DNA from: Rhodococcus sp. P1Y
Lineage (GTDB): Bacteria > Actinomycetota > Actinomycetes > Mycobacteriales > Mycobacteriaceae
Direction of reading: 5' to 3'
DNA length: 64,000 bases
Assembly: GCF_003641205.1 (NCBI RefSeq)
Contig: NZ_CP032762.1
Location: forward strand, 5,290,001-5,354,000
The notes below the pieces were generated by a model that ran no database searches, was not told where the DNA came from, and saw only the letters and a program-made list of their open reading frames with translations. This document shows positions 19,754 through 28,092 of this stretch, in pieces. Within the stretch, counting starts at the first letter, position 1, and the number at the start of each line of letters is the position of its first letter. The translations under genes were made by a program, and so were the position numbers.

Positions 19754-19776
19754 GAGTCTCTTTGTTGTAGAGACTC
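19754..19776 (-). promoter_or_regulatory. Hairpin in the rpsL 5' leader
   Basis: A perfect 8-bp inverted repeat (GAGTCTCT / AGAGACTC) with a 7-base loop lies 23 bases upstream of rpsL. It could be an attenuator or the target for autogenous control of the str operon. A TAGATC hexamer just upstream of it on the minus strand may be the -10. Sequence-only inference. Confidence 0.5.
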
Positions 19777-19834
19777 AGGGATCTAGCAGTTGGAGCAAGA
19801 GAACACTGCTCCTCACCCGGTACTGCTCGTACGT

Positions 19835-19859
19835 CAGTACTGCAGGTGCTCCAGTACTG
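19835..19859. repeat. Duplicated palindrome CAGTACTG in the str-operon promoter region
   Basis: The perfect palindrome CAGTACTG occurs at 19835-19842 and 19852-19859, with starts 17 bp apart, upstream of the presumed rpsL promoter. Two such sites on nearly the same DNA face could be an operator pair. Function unknown. Confidence 0.4.
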
Positions 19860-19861
19860 CT

Positions 19862-19887
19862 ACCGCGGGTCTCTTGCACCCCGCGGT
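19862..19887 (-). terminator. GC-rich hairpin between the lipoprotein genes and rpsL
   Basis: A perfect 8-bp stem ACCGCGGG / CCCGCGGT with a 10-base loop. It sits about 175 bases after the lipoprotein stop and 130 bases before rpsL, in an otherwise gene-free 331-bp gap (19732-20062). It may terminate the upstream operon; there is no U-tract. Confidence 0.4.
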
Positions 19888-20062
19888 CGGGTGTGTCGCA
19901 TACCCCCACACGGCAGCCGCTTCGCACGCTCGTTCCAGGCTTTACGCCCGGGCGTGAGCACGGCTGTACCTCGCATAGGCACACAGACGGTCCGGTCAGG
20001 CCGGACACGACCCATAACGATACCTGGCGGCGCGGCCTCGGGTCAAAACGGTATCGCTTGTG

Positions 20063-20581
20063 CTATCGACTCAGGTTGATCGTCAGATCCATCAACGTAG
20101 TCGCGGCCTCGCACGGATCGGGGTGGCCCGACCCTGGCAGGTACTGCACCCACCATCCGACGACACCCGAGTCCGGAGATCCGGCCGTCACCCCGCAGGA
20201 TGCGGGATCGTCAGGGGGCTGCTGGCGAATCGCCTTGCGGCCCTGCACAGTTATGTCCGACGTCGTGTACATCATTTGCTGGCTCGCGTCCCGTTCGGCA
20301 TCCAACGAACCGTTCTCGAACCAGTTGAACGTCACCTTCACGATGCCGTTCGGGCCTGCCACGTCCCACCGGCAGATGGCCCCGAAGAATCCGCGCTCGA
20401 TGGCGTCGCCGCCCACCGTGTCGGCGATTCGATCGTCGGCGACGGCGTCGCACTCGGTGAGCAGATTCGTGAATTCCGAGTCGGCGCTGCCGTCGAACGA
20501 CTCTGCCTTCGGCGTGCCTGGGACGGTGGTGCTGCAGCCGGCCAAGAGGAGAACACCGACCGCCACTGCCGTGCGCCTCAC
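20063..20581 (-). CDS. DUF3558-type secreted lipoprotein (1)
   Basis: A 172-residue protein starting with GTG at 20581: VRRTAVAVGVLLLAGCSTT, a lipoprotein signal with the lipobox LAGC. The mature part has cysteines in LLTECDAVADD, GAICRWDV, DPASCGV and DPCEAATT, and a WFENGSLDAERD segment, all of the DUF3558 pattern (small-molecule-binding-like lipoproteins of Corynebacteriales). Its start overlaps the stop of the paralogous lipoprotein upstream (GTGA). Function unknown. Confidence 0.8.
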   Translation of the reverse strand: MRRTAVAVGVLLLAGCSTTVPGTPKAESFDGSADSEFTNLLTECDAVADDRIADTVGGDAIERGFFGAICRWDVAGPNGIVKVTFNWFENGSLDAERDASQQMMYTTSDITVQGRKAIRQQPPDDPASCGVTAGSPDSGVVGWWVQYLPGSGHPDPCEAATTLMDLTINLSR

Positions 20582-21090
20582 TGGGCTCGCTCCACGGTCA
20601 GCTCCGCGAGTTGCTCGGCGACCCCGCACACATCGGCTGTCGGTACTTGGTCCCCGTAAGTAACGGACCAATGGACGAAATCCTTCCCGAACTGCACGCC
20701 GACTTCGCACAGATAGTTTTTGGTCGCGGCGGAGAATCCAGGATGCCCGTCGATCTCGATGTCGTCGGCGGGTCGGCCGATGAGTTCGGAGCCCGATCGT
20801 TCCCGGTCGATAGGGCTTCCCCGGTACCACGAGAAGCTCACCGACGGTCCGGTGAATCCGGCGACTTCCCATTCGCACCCGACAGAATTACGGGTGATCA
20901 TCGTGAATGCAGGGACATTGAAGGCTCGGACGACTTCCTCGTCGTTCACCGATCCGCACTGCCCGAAAAACGGACCGGACGCGCCTGGATCAACCGATGT
21001 GGACTGGCGCGCCGAAGAGGCGTCGTCACCCGAACCGCAGCCGACCAGCAGCGCGGCCAAGGCCACCCCGAGAACCACCGTCGCGCGCAT
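20578..21090 (-). CDS. DUF3558-type secreted lipoprotein (2)
   Basis: A 170-residue protein starting MRATVVLGVALAALLVGCGS, with the lipobox VGC at residue 18. It contains the family's NSVGCEWEV, FSWYRGSPIDRERSG and a C-terminal DVCGVAEQLAELTVE. It is a paralogue of the downstream lipoprotein: both have the pattern W/F-x-G-S-x-D-x-E-R, suggesting tandem duplication. The longer open frame upstream has no lipoprotein logic and is rejected. Adjacent paralogues could form a heteromeric surface complex, but that is speculation. Confidence 0.8.
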   Translation of the reverse strand: MRATVVLGVALAALLVGCGSGDDASSARQSTSVDPGASGPFFGQCGSVNDEEVVRAFNVPAFTMITRNSVGCEWEVAGFTGPSVSFSWYRGSPIDRERSGSELIGRPADDIEIDGHPGFSAATKNYLCEVGVQFGKDFVHWSVTYGDQVPTADVCGVAEQLAELTVERAQ

Positions 21091-21125
21091 GCTGGTGACC
21101 CTAACCGAGATCACCGACACCGCAG

Positions 21126-22109
21126 CTAGTCGAAATAGTCCCAGAACTGCAACCACTTGATCGACGCGAACAACGCCAGCGTGACCGCGTAGACCACCAC
21201 CACCACGAGAGCCCCCACCAACGAGACCTTCCGCGGTGCGCCGTCGATCGGATCCAGCCACCGCCTGAACCATCCGGTCACCGCGGGCATGAAGAAGTAG
21301 GTCATCAACCCGACGCTGAGGATCTGACTGAGCCACATCGACAGCCACGGCGGCGATCCGATGTCGTCGAGGAGCGGTCCGACGAACCGCGACAGTGTCA
21401 TCACGGTCGGATAGAGGACGAGCAGGACGAGCATTGCCGTTTTCCAGTCCGGCGTCACCTGGGTCTTGCCGTCTTCGACACGAACGATGGAGCCGAAAGG
21501 GGTGCTGTGGGTGATCACCGAGAAATCTCCGGTGAGCTGCTTGCGCAGTTCCGGCAGAGCGGCCGTGCGGACGTCGGACTGCATCCATGCCGACAGTTGG
21601 CGATCGGTACGGAATCGAAGGACCGACAGCCACTTCGACGCCGCGTCGCCGAGAATTTCGTCGCTCGGGCGCCCCGGCCCGAGAAGCACCGCACCTTCGA
21701 AACCGGAGAATCCCGAGCTCAGTTCGACCAGGTCCTGCTGTGTCTGCAGAAACTCGTCCTGTCTACCGTTTGCGACGTCGTGCACGATGATCCCGACGCC
21801 CGTCGACGGCGCGCTGCCCTCGACGACTAGAAGGTCCGTGCTGATCCGGTGGTGGCCGAGTGCGTCGCCCTGGCTGAGCAAACCTGCGCGTTCCGGGGAA
21901 TCCAGCCAGGCATGCAGGTGCTCCTCGGTGTCGAAGGACACCGAGGCCGCCCACGCGAAGGACGCGGCGTCGGGAGTCGACACGAGTGCACTGTCGAAAC
22001 CGGGTGCGTGCTCGGCAGCTCGATGCAACTCGGCAACCCACGAGACGAATCCGGCGTCGTCCTGCTCCCGATGGAAGACACTGACGGCTGTGGCGGGCGC
22101 GGTGAGCAT
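21126..22109 (-). CDS. Tandem antibiotic-biosynthesis-monooxygenase (ABM) domain membrane protein
   Basis: A 327-residue protein. Two ferredoxin-like ABM domains appear at about residues 5-95 (VSVFHREQDDAGFVSWVAELH, AWLDSPERAGLL) and 100-190 (VGIIVHDVANGRQDEFLQTQ, LSAWMQSDVRTAALPEL). Three hydrophobic helices follow in the last 110 residues. ABM domains are heme- or quinone-oxygenase-like folds, but fusion of two copies to a membrane tail is a known uncharacterised architecture. No active-site assignment can be made. The ATG overlaps the guaD stop by one base (TGATG), so it is likely cotranslated with guanine deaminase. Confidence 0.75.
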   Translation of the reverse strand: MLTAPATAVSVFHREQDDAGFVSWVAELHRAAEHAPGFDSALVSTPDAASFAWAASVSFDTEEHLHAWLDSPERAGLLSQGDALGHHRISTDLLVVEGSAPSTGVGIIVHDVANGRQDEFLQTQQDLVELSSGFSGFEGAVLLGPGRPSDEILGDAASKWLSVLRFRTDRQLSAWMQSDVRTAALPELRKQLTGDFSVITHSTPFGSIVRVEDGKTQVTPDWKTAMLVLLVLYPTVMTLSRFVGPLLDDIGSPPWLSMWLSQILSVGLMTYFFMPAVTGWFRRWLDPIDGAPRKVSLVGALVVVVVYAVTLALFASIKWLQFWDYFD

Positions 22110-23509
22110 CAGATCGTGTCGATGCGTCGGCCCTGCACGTACACCTCGGTGATCGCCGGCTCTCGCATGGCCATCAGCAGTGCGAACAACGTCTGATCCC
22201 GCGCCATGTCAGGTTCCTCCGATCGAACGCCGCGTTCGATCAAGCCGCCGAGAGGCGGCCACGCAGCTGGGTCGACGACGATGAAATCGGCCTCTTTGCC
22301 GTGATCGAAGTTGCCGATACGGTTCTCCATGTCGAGGGCCCGGGCGCCGGCGAGGGTACCGGTGAACAGTAGTTCCGCCGGGTGGAGGGAAACACCGTCG
22401 TCGCCTGCCTCCGAAATGTGCACTTTGAAGGCGTCGCCGAGCACTCTCGTCAGCAGGAACTCGTCGCCGCCGCCGTAATCGGAACCGATGGCGATGTTGA
22501 CGCCGGCCGCGACGGTCCGCTTCCACGGCATGGTTCCCGAGCCGAGAAACTGCTGCGACGTGGGGCAGTGCGAGATCGACGTTCCGGTTTCGGCCATGCG
22601 GGCCAGTTCGACATCCTGACAGTGCACGGAGTGCGCGAGGATGCTGCGCTTTCCGAGGAAGCTCTTGCCGCCGACCTTCGATCCGGGCAGGAACTTGCCG
22701 TCATAGGTGTCGAGGTACGAGTCGACCTGGTAGGTCTCCTTGGTCGTAGCAACCTCGCCTGTACCCGGTCGGTCGTTCTCGTTGAGATGGCTGTGGAAGT
22801 AGACCCCGCGGTCGCGGACGGAGTCGTACAGCTCCCCGAGATTTTTCAGTGTCTCGGTGGTGACCGACAGCGAGAACCGCGGTACGACGGCAACGTGCAG
22901 CAGCGCTGTCTTTTCGTCACCGGTGTCGGCGCCGTGCCACTTCTCGATCTCCTCCGAGACGAGCCTGACTGCGTCGTCCTCGCTGGTGATCAGGGCATGG
23001 GCAGAGTCGGGACCGGTGGTCTGGACGCCTCTGCCGCTGACGACGCGGAGGCCACGTCGCCGGGTTTCTTCGAACAACGAGTCCTGCGCATGGGGAAAGG
23101 CCGACCCGAAGACCATCGCCTGCGTGGTGCCCGCTGCGATTCGGCGATCACAGAACGCCGTGGCGGCGTCGGATGCGAATTCAGGATCCTCGAGCAGCGA
23201 CTCCGATGGAAAGATGCAGGCGTTCAGCCATTCGAGCAACTGTCCGCCGCCGTAGGCGTCGCCTGCGAACGTCTGCGGAAAATGAACGTGGGTATCGATG
23301 AACCCGGGAAGAAGAAAACCAGGACGATGGTCCACGACAGTCGAACCAGGAGTGGAGCCCGCGTTGTCGAACTCGCCCACGTAGGTGATTATTCCGTTGT
23401 CGTCGACGACGAGGGCGCCGTCGGGAATCGAGACCAGCGCAGCCGCAGCGTCGGTGACCGTCGGCGATCCAGCAATGTGGAAGATATGTCCCCGGTGTAT
23501 CTGGCTCAC
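22109..23509 (-). CDS. guaD: Guanine deaminase
   Basis: A 466-residue amidohydrolase converting guanine to xanthine and ammonia. The zinc-binding motif DTHVHFPQ, the guanine deaminase region GGGQLLEWLNACIFPSE, the later zinc ligands in HSHLNEN and AHSVHC, and the catalytic aspartate in GSDYGGGDEF are all present. Length and motif order fit GuaD rather than cytosine or chlorohydrolase relatives. It lies downstream of a TetR gene and upstream of the ABM membrane protein. No other purine catabolism genes are in the window. Confidence 0.9.
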   Translation of the reverse strand: MSQIHRGHIFHIAGSPTVTDAAAALVSIPDGALVVDDNGIITYVGEFDNAGSTPGSTVVDHRPGFLLPGFIDTHVHFPQTFAGDAYGGGQLLEWLNACIFPSESLLEDPEFASDAATAFCDRRIAAGTTQAMVFGSAFPHAQDSLFEETRRRGLRVVSGRGVQTTGPDSAHALITSEDDAVRLVSEEIEKWHGADTGDEKTALLHVAVVPRFSLSVTTETLKNLGELYDSVRDRGVYFHSHLNENDRPGTGEVATTKETYQVDSYLDTYDGKFLPGSKVGGKSFLGKRSILAHSVHCQDVELARMAETGTSISHCPTSQQFLGSGTMPWKRTVAAGVNIAIGSDYGGGDEFLLTRVLGDAFKVHISEAGDDGVSLHPAELLFTGTLAGARALDMENRIGNFDHGKEADFIVVDPAAWPPLGGLIERGVRSEEPDMARDQTLFALLMAMREPAITEVYVQGRRIDTI

Positions 23510-23560
23510 AGTCGACAGCGAACCACGGGTGCGGACATCGTGCTGACCGACGAGCTCAAA

Positions 23561-24208
23561 TCACCCGTCGACGAGGGTTTTCTCACCCTTGTGCATCGTC
23601 GAGCTCGAGTTCATCTTCAAGCTGGAGTCGAGCACGCCCGACCACGCCCGAACGATTTCGCTTCGTCGGCGTGAGTCGTCACTCAGCACATCGGCCAGGC
23701 CGAGACCACGAGCGAGGTCGAGAGTGGCCTGGACGAGGCGGTGTGTTTGGGGATCTCGGTCGTCGACGCCGAGCTGTTCGACAGCCATCCGGTGTGCGAC
23801 CCGGCCGAATTTGTCTTCCAACGGCAACACCCGAGCCCGCATTTCCGGATCGGCCGCTGCGGCTGTCCACACTTGGAGTGCGGCCTTGAACACCGAGCCT
23901 GTGTAGTACTCGACCAACCGTTCGACGACAGCCTCCGTCCGTGCATGGCCGGTCGGCAGGGCGACCGATTCGCGACGGGCATCGTCCATCCGGGTGTCGA
24001 ACATGTAGTCCAGTGCCGCGGTGATGAGGTCCTCACGCGTCGGGAAATGGTGCTGTGTTGCACCGCGGGAGACCCCGGCCTTCTCGGCGACGACACCCAC
24101 GGTCGTCGCACCCCAGCCCTGGTCTGCCAGCGAGGCGATGGTCGCTTCGAGGAGCCGCTGGCGCGTGGCCCTACTTCGATCTTGCTTCGGTTCACGCGCC
24201 GTCACCAT
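23561..24208 (-). CDS. TetR family regulator, probable repressor of the acyl-CoA operon
   Basis: A 215-residue regulator with an N-terminal helix-turn-helix (TRQRLLEATIASLADQGWGA, VAEKAGVSRGATQHHFPTRE). The C-terminal ligand domain contains TEAVVERLVEYYTGSVFKAALQVW. It lies 15 bases downstream of the enoyl-CoA hydratase gene, the end of a long acyl-CoA operon, and mycobacterial relatives of that operon also have a TetR gene adjacent. The best operator candidate is the palindrome at 33362-33377 in front of the operon. Regulation of guaD is a possible alternative, since guaD follows. Confidence 0.85.
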   Translation of the reverse strand: MVTAREPKQDRSRATRQRLLEATIASLADQGWGATTVGVVAEKAGVSRGATQHHFPTREDLITAALDYMFDTRMDDARRESVALPTGHARTEAVVERLVEYYTGSVFKAALQVWTAAAADPEMRARVLPLEDKFGRVAHRMAVEQLGVDDRDPQTHRLVQATLDLARGLGLADVLSDDSRRRSEIVRAWSGVLDSSLKMNSSSTMHKGEKTLVDG

Positions 24209-24223
24209 CTCGACCTACTTCTC

Positions 24224-24979
24224 CTACCGACCGTGCGTCGCCCACGAGGGCGGCCGCTTCTCCAGAAAGGACATCATCCCCTCTCGAGCTTCCTCGGATG
24301 CAAACAGGTTCGCAGAACGGTCCGACAAGTCGGTTCCACGCGCATCGAAGTCGGCGAGGATCGACTCGGTGGTGAGCCTCTTCGACTCGGCCAGCCCCTG
24401 GGGTGACCCCTGCCTGAGCGATCCGAGAATGTCCTCGACGGTCGTGGCCGGGTCTGCGCTCGCCTCGCTGATCAGTCCGATCGCCTCGGCCTCGTGGGCC
24501 CCGAACTTCTCTCCGGTGAGGAAGTAGCGACTCGCTGCCCGGGAGTTCATGCGAGGAAGAAGCGTCAAGGACACGATCGACGGCGCGAGCCCGAGCCGCA
24601 CTTCGGTCAGGGCGAAGGTCGCCTTGGTTCCGGCGACAACGACGTCGCACGCCCCGACCAGGCCCATACCGCCCGCCCGCACGTGACCGTCGATCTTGGC
24701 GACCACCGGCTTCGGCGTCTCGAGAATCGCCCGGAGAAGTCCGAGCATCTGAGCGGTTCGGCCTTCGACCGATCCACCGGCCTCGGTCAGGTCGGCCCCC
24801 GCACAGAACGTTCCGCCGGTGTGGGTGAGAACGATTGCTCTCACGTCCGGGTCGCCCGATGCCTCCCGCAGCCCCGCCGTGAGTTCCTCGACGAGGGCCG
24901 TCGACAGGGCATTTCGGTTGTGCGGAGTGTCGAGAGTGAGCGTGGTGACGGCGTTGTCCGTTGCCCGAGTCACTGCCAT
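24224..24979 (-). CDS. Enoyl-CoA hydratase/isomerase family protein
   Basis: A 251-residue crotonase-fold protein starting MAVTRATDNAVTTLTLDTPH. The oxyanion-hole segments are GTFCAGADLTEAGG (about residues 58-71) and HVRAGGMGLVGACDVVV. The usual catalytic glutamates of canonical hydratases are not clearly conserved, so it may be a lyase or methylglutaconyl-CoA-type hydratase. It is the last enzyme gene of the operon and its ATG overlaps the upstream stop by one base. Together with the carboxylase genes it corresponds to echA7 of mycobacteria. The open frame continues upstream but overlaps the acyl-CoA dehydrogenase. Confidence 0.85.
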   Translation of the reverse strand: MAVTRATDNAVTTLTLDTPHNRNALSTALVEELTAGLREASGDPDVRAIVLTHTGGTFCAGADLTEAGGSVEGRTAQMLGLLRAILETPKPVVAKIDGHVRAGGMGLVGACDVVVAGTKATFALTEVRLGLAPSIVSLTLLPRMNSRAASRYFLTGEKFGAHEAEAIGLISEASADPATTVEDILGSLRQGSPQGLAESKRLTTESILADFDARGTDLSDRSANLFASEEAREGMMSFLEKRPPSWATHGR

Positions 24980-26139
24980 CAGTACGACCTGGGCAGTCCG
25001 AGCGAATGCTGAGACACGAAATTGAGAATCATCTCTCGGCTGACGGGGGCCACGCGAGCGATACGTGCGGCGCCCAGCATCGCCGCGAGGCCGTATTCCT
25101 CGGTCAGACCTGCGCCGCCGTGGGTCTGGATCGCCTGGTCGAGTGCTTTGATGCTTGCCTCTGCCGCCGCGTACTTGGCCATGTTGGCGGCCTCGGCTGC
25201 ACCGAAATCGTCGCCGGAGTCGTAGAGGACCGCGGCTTTCTGCATCATCAGCTTCGCAAGCTCCAGCTCGATCTTGATCTGCGCCAGCGGATGCGAAATA
25301 CCCTGGTGCGCACCGATCGGCGTCTTCCATACCGTCCGCTCGTTCGCGTACTTCACCGCAGCGTCGAGCGCATAGCGGCCCATCCCGACGGCCATCGCCG
25401 CCCCGAGGATGCGTTCGGGATTCAGGCCGGCGAACAACTGCATCAAGGCTGCATCGGCTTCACCGACCAGCGCCTCGGCGGGAAGTCGTACATCGTCGAG
25501 GAACAGCGTGAACTGATGGTCCGGCTCGATGATGTCCATCTCCATCCGGGTCTTCTGGAAGCCCTCGGAGTCGGTCGGGACGATGAACAGTGCAGGCTTG
25601 AGCTTGCCGGTCTTGGAATCTTCCGTACGGGCGACGATCAACACGGCATCCGCTTGGTCGACGCCGGAGATGTAGATCTTGCTGCCCTTGACGATCCAGT
25701 CCGATCCATCGCGTCTGGCCGTTGTCGTGATCTGATGCGAATTGGATCCGGCGTCCGGCTCGGTGATACCGAAGGCCATGATCTTGGAGCCGTCGGCGAG
25801 CGCGGTGAGCCACGTCCGCTTCTGGTCCTCGGTGCCGTACTTCCCGATGATGGTGCCGCAGATTGCAGGGCTGACCACCACGAGCAGTAGCCCTGCGCCG
25901 TGCGCGGAGAGTTCCTCCTGCACGAGCGCCAGCTCGTAGATTCCCGCACCGCCGCCGCCGTACTCCTCGGGGAGGTTTACGCCGAGAAATCCGAGTTTGC
26001 CTGCCTCGTTCCACAATTCGGTGAGCGGTTCACCTTTACGCGCGTTCGGAAGGACGTAATCGATGTAGTTGTACCGCTTGCCCAGCGAGGAGACCGCGGC
26101 CCGCAGCCCCTTCTGCTCTTCGGATTCGACAAAGCTCAT
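24979..26139 (-). CDS. Acyl-CoA dehydrogenase (fadE12-like)
   Basis: A 386-residue flavoprotein introducing an alpha,beta double bond into an acyl-CoA. FAD/substrate motifs include MAFGITEPDAGSNSH, KTRMEMDIIEPDHQFTLF and the C-terminal IQTHGGAGLTEEYGLAAMLG. The start is ATG 26139 (MSFVESEEQKGLR), overlapping the biotin-carboxylase stop. The catalytic base sits in the usual region but its identity cannot be confirmed by eye. It is one of two acyl-CoA dehydrogenases in the operon; both probably act on branched or terpenoid-type acyl-CoAs together with the carboxylase. Confidence 0.88.
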   Translation of the reverse strand: MSFVESEEQKGLRAAVSSLGKRYNYIDYVLPNARKGEPLTELWNEAGKLGFLGVNLPEEYGGGGAGIYELALVQEELSAHGAGLLLVVVSPAICGTIIGKYGTEDQKRTWLTALADGSKIMAFGITEPDAGSNSHQITTTARRDGSDWIVKGSKIYISGVDQADAVLIVARTEDSKTGKLKPALFIVPTDSEGFQKTRMEMDIIEPDHQFTLFLDDVRLPAEALVGEADAALMQLFAGLNPERILGAAMAVGMGRYALDAAVKYANERTVWKTPIGAHQGISHPLAQIKIELELAKLMMQKAAVLYDSGDDFGAAEAANMAKYAAAEASIKALDQAIQTHGGAGLTEEYGLAAMLGAARIARVAPVSREMILNFVSQHSLGLPRSY

Positions 26140-28085
26140 GATTCTCCTTCTATTACCACGGCCAAGACTGCGCCGACTTCTACTTGCTGCCCCTGGATGA
26201 CGTTCAGCTCGGTGAGCACGCCATCGGTAGGGGACGTGACCGTGTGTTCCATTTTCATCGCTTCGAGCCACAGGATCGGTTGCCCCGCAGTGACGGTGTC
26301 ACCCTGCGCTGCAGCAACTCTGATGACGCTACCCGGCATCGGTGCGAGCAGAGAGCCCGCCGCGACTTCCTCGGTGGGGTCGGTGAAACGAGGGGATCTG
26401 ACGAGCCGAACCGGCCCGAGTGCGGAGTCGACGAAGACGTCTCGACCATACCGTGAGACCTGGAATGTTCGCCGAATCTTGTTGTCGTCGAGCACCACTA
26501 GGGTCGGGGTATTGGATACCAGAGTCACGCCGCCCAGATCGGTCACCAGTCCGTACCTGCCGAGAGAGTATTCGACGGTGATGTCGTTGTACGTCTTCCG
26601 CTGAGGTTGCGACGGAAGGTTACGCCAACCGCTGGGTAGACCCCGGTTCACCGGCGCCGAACTTCGGTTGTCGGCGGCGTCGGCCAGCGCAGCCGCAAGA
26701 GCCGAGAGCTCGAGCGCACGACCCTGGGCGATCGACTGCGACAGGACCTCGAGACCGTGGGTATCGAAGAACGCAGTATCGGTGTCCCCCGCCAGGAAAG
26801 CCGGGTGCCGAAGAATGTTGACGAGCAGATCACGATTGGTCTTCAGTCCGTGAATCGTGGCTTTCTGCAACGACTTCGCGAGCAAATTCGCAGCCTGGTC
26901 CCTGGTGGGCGCGAAGGAAATGACCTTGGCCAACATGGGGTCGTAATGCGTCCCGACCACACTGCCTGTCTCGACGCCTGAGTCCACCCTTACGCCGGCC
27001 TTGTCCAACACGCTGAACTGCGCGCCGGGGATCTCGAATCGATGCACCGGGCCGCTTTGTGGCTGCCAGTCCTGCGAGGGGTCTTCGGCGTACAGCCGAA
27101 CCTCGATGGAGTGACCTCGCGTCGCAGGCTGTATCGCCGGAAGCGGGTTACCCGCTGCCACGTCGATCTGCAACGCAACCAGGTCGAGACCCGTCGTACA
27201 TTCGGTGACGGGGTGCTCCACCTGAAGTCGTGTGTTCATCTCGAGGAAGAAGAAGTTGCCCTTGTCGTCGGCGAGGAACTCGACGGTGCCTGCCCCTTCG
27301 TACCGAAGAGCCTCGGTGGCGAGCCTGGCCGCGTCGAACAACCGCTCGCGCATACCGTCGATCCGCTCGACGAGCGGCGACGGCGCCTCCTCCACGACCT
27401 TCTGATGGCGACGCTGGATCGAGCACTCACGCTCCCCCACCGCCCATACGGTTCCCTGACGGTCGGCCATGACCTGGACCTCGATGTGGCGTCCGGTTTC
27501 GATGTAGCGCTCGACGAACACGGTGCCGTCACCGAACGCCGAGAGCGCTTCCCTCTGCGCCGCTTCGATTTCCTCGGTCAGCTTGTTCATCTCACGGACG
27601 ATGCGCATGCCGCGCCCACCTCCACCTGCGGAGGCTTTGACAAGCACCGGGAGCTCGCCCTCGCTCACGGTAGCTGGGTCGAGTTGTGTGAGGACCGGGA
27701 CGCCGGCGTCGTGCATCATCTTCTTGGACTCGACCTTCGAGCCCATCAGTTCGATGGCCTTGACCGGCGGTCCGATCCAGATCAGTCCGGCGTTCTGGAC
27801 CTGTTGTGCGAATTCGGCGTTCTCCGAGAGAAATCCGTAGCCGGGATGGATCGCATCGGCGCCGGCTTGGACCGCTGCGGCGATGACGAGTTCACCGCGC
27901 AGGTACGTCTCGCTCGACGAGTTACCCGGTAGCCGGACTGCTACATCGGCGTCCCGTACGTGCGGCGACTTTTCGTCCGCGTCGGAGAAGACAGCGACGG
28001 TATCGATACCTTCGGCGCGGCAAGTGGCGAAGACGCGCCGGGCAATTTCGCCGCGGTTGGCGACGAGTACTGAAGTGATAGTCAT
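26136..28085 (-). CDS. Biotin-dependent acyl-CoA carboxylase alpha subunit (biotin carboxylase + BCCP)
   Basis: A 649-residue alpha subunit. The biotin-carboxylase domain starts SVLVANRGEIARRVF, has the ATP-grasp loop KASAGGGGRGMRIV and the catalytic region EMNTRLQVEHPVTE. The C-terminal BCCP domain has EAMKMEH with the biotinylated Lys611. The size and domain order match AccA1/AccA2-type subunits or methylcrotonyl/geranyl-CoA carboxylase alpha. It pairs with the carboxyltransferase gene seven bases upstream. Biotin demand links it loosely to the biotin transporter at 53-57 kb. Confidence 0.92.
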   Translation of the reverse strand: MTITSVLVANRGEIARRVFATCRAEGIDTVAVFSDADEKSPHVRDADVAVRLPGNSSSETYLRGELVIAAAVQAGADAIHPGYGFLSENAEFAQQVQNAGLIWIGPPVKAIELMGSKVESKKMMHDAGVPVLTQLDPATVSEGELPVLVKASAGGGGRGMRIVREMNKLTEEIEAAQREALSAFGDGTVFVERYIETGRHIEVQVMADRQGTVWAVGERECSIQRRHQKVVEEAPSPLVERIDGMRERLFDAARLATEALRYEGAGTVEFLADDKGNFFFLEMNTRLQVEHPVTECTTGLDLVALQIDVAAGNPLPAIQPATRGHSIEVRLYAEDPSQDWQPQSGPVHRFEIPGAQFSVLDKAGVRVDSGVETGSVVGTHYDPMLAKVISFAPTRDQAANLLAKSLQKATIHGLKTNRDLLVNILRHPAFLAGDTDTAFFDTHGLEVLSQSIAQGRALELSALAAALADAADNRSSAPVNRGLPSGWRNLPSQPQRKTYNDITVEYSLGRYGLVTDLGGVTLVSNTPTLVVLDDNKIRRTFQVSRYGRDVFVDSALGPVRLVRSPRFTDPTEEVAAGSLLAPMPGSVIRVAAAQGDTVTAGQPILWLEAMKMEHTVTSPTDGVLTELNVIQGQQVEVGAVLAVVIEGES

Positions 28086-28092
28086 CTGCGCA

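Noticed and set aside
19732..20062. A tRNA or riboswitch upstream of rpsL
   Set aside because: Hairpins are present but no cloverleaf or known riboswitch core could be traced by eye.
24980..25330. Extended enoyl-CoA hydratase frame
   Set aside because: The extra 117 residues are out-of-frame antisense-like sequence within the acyl-CoA dehydrogenase gene.
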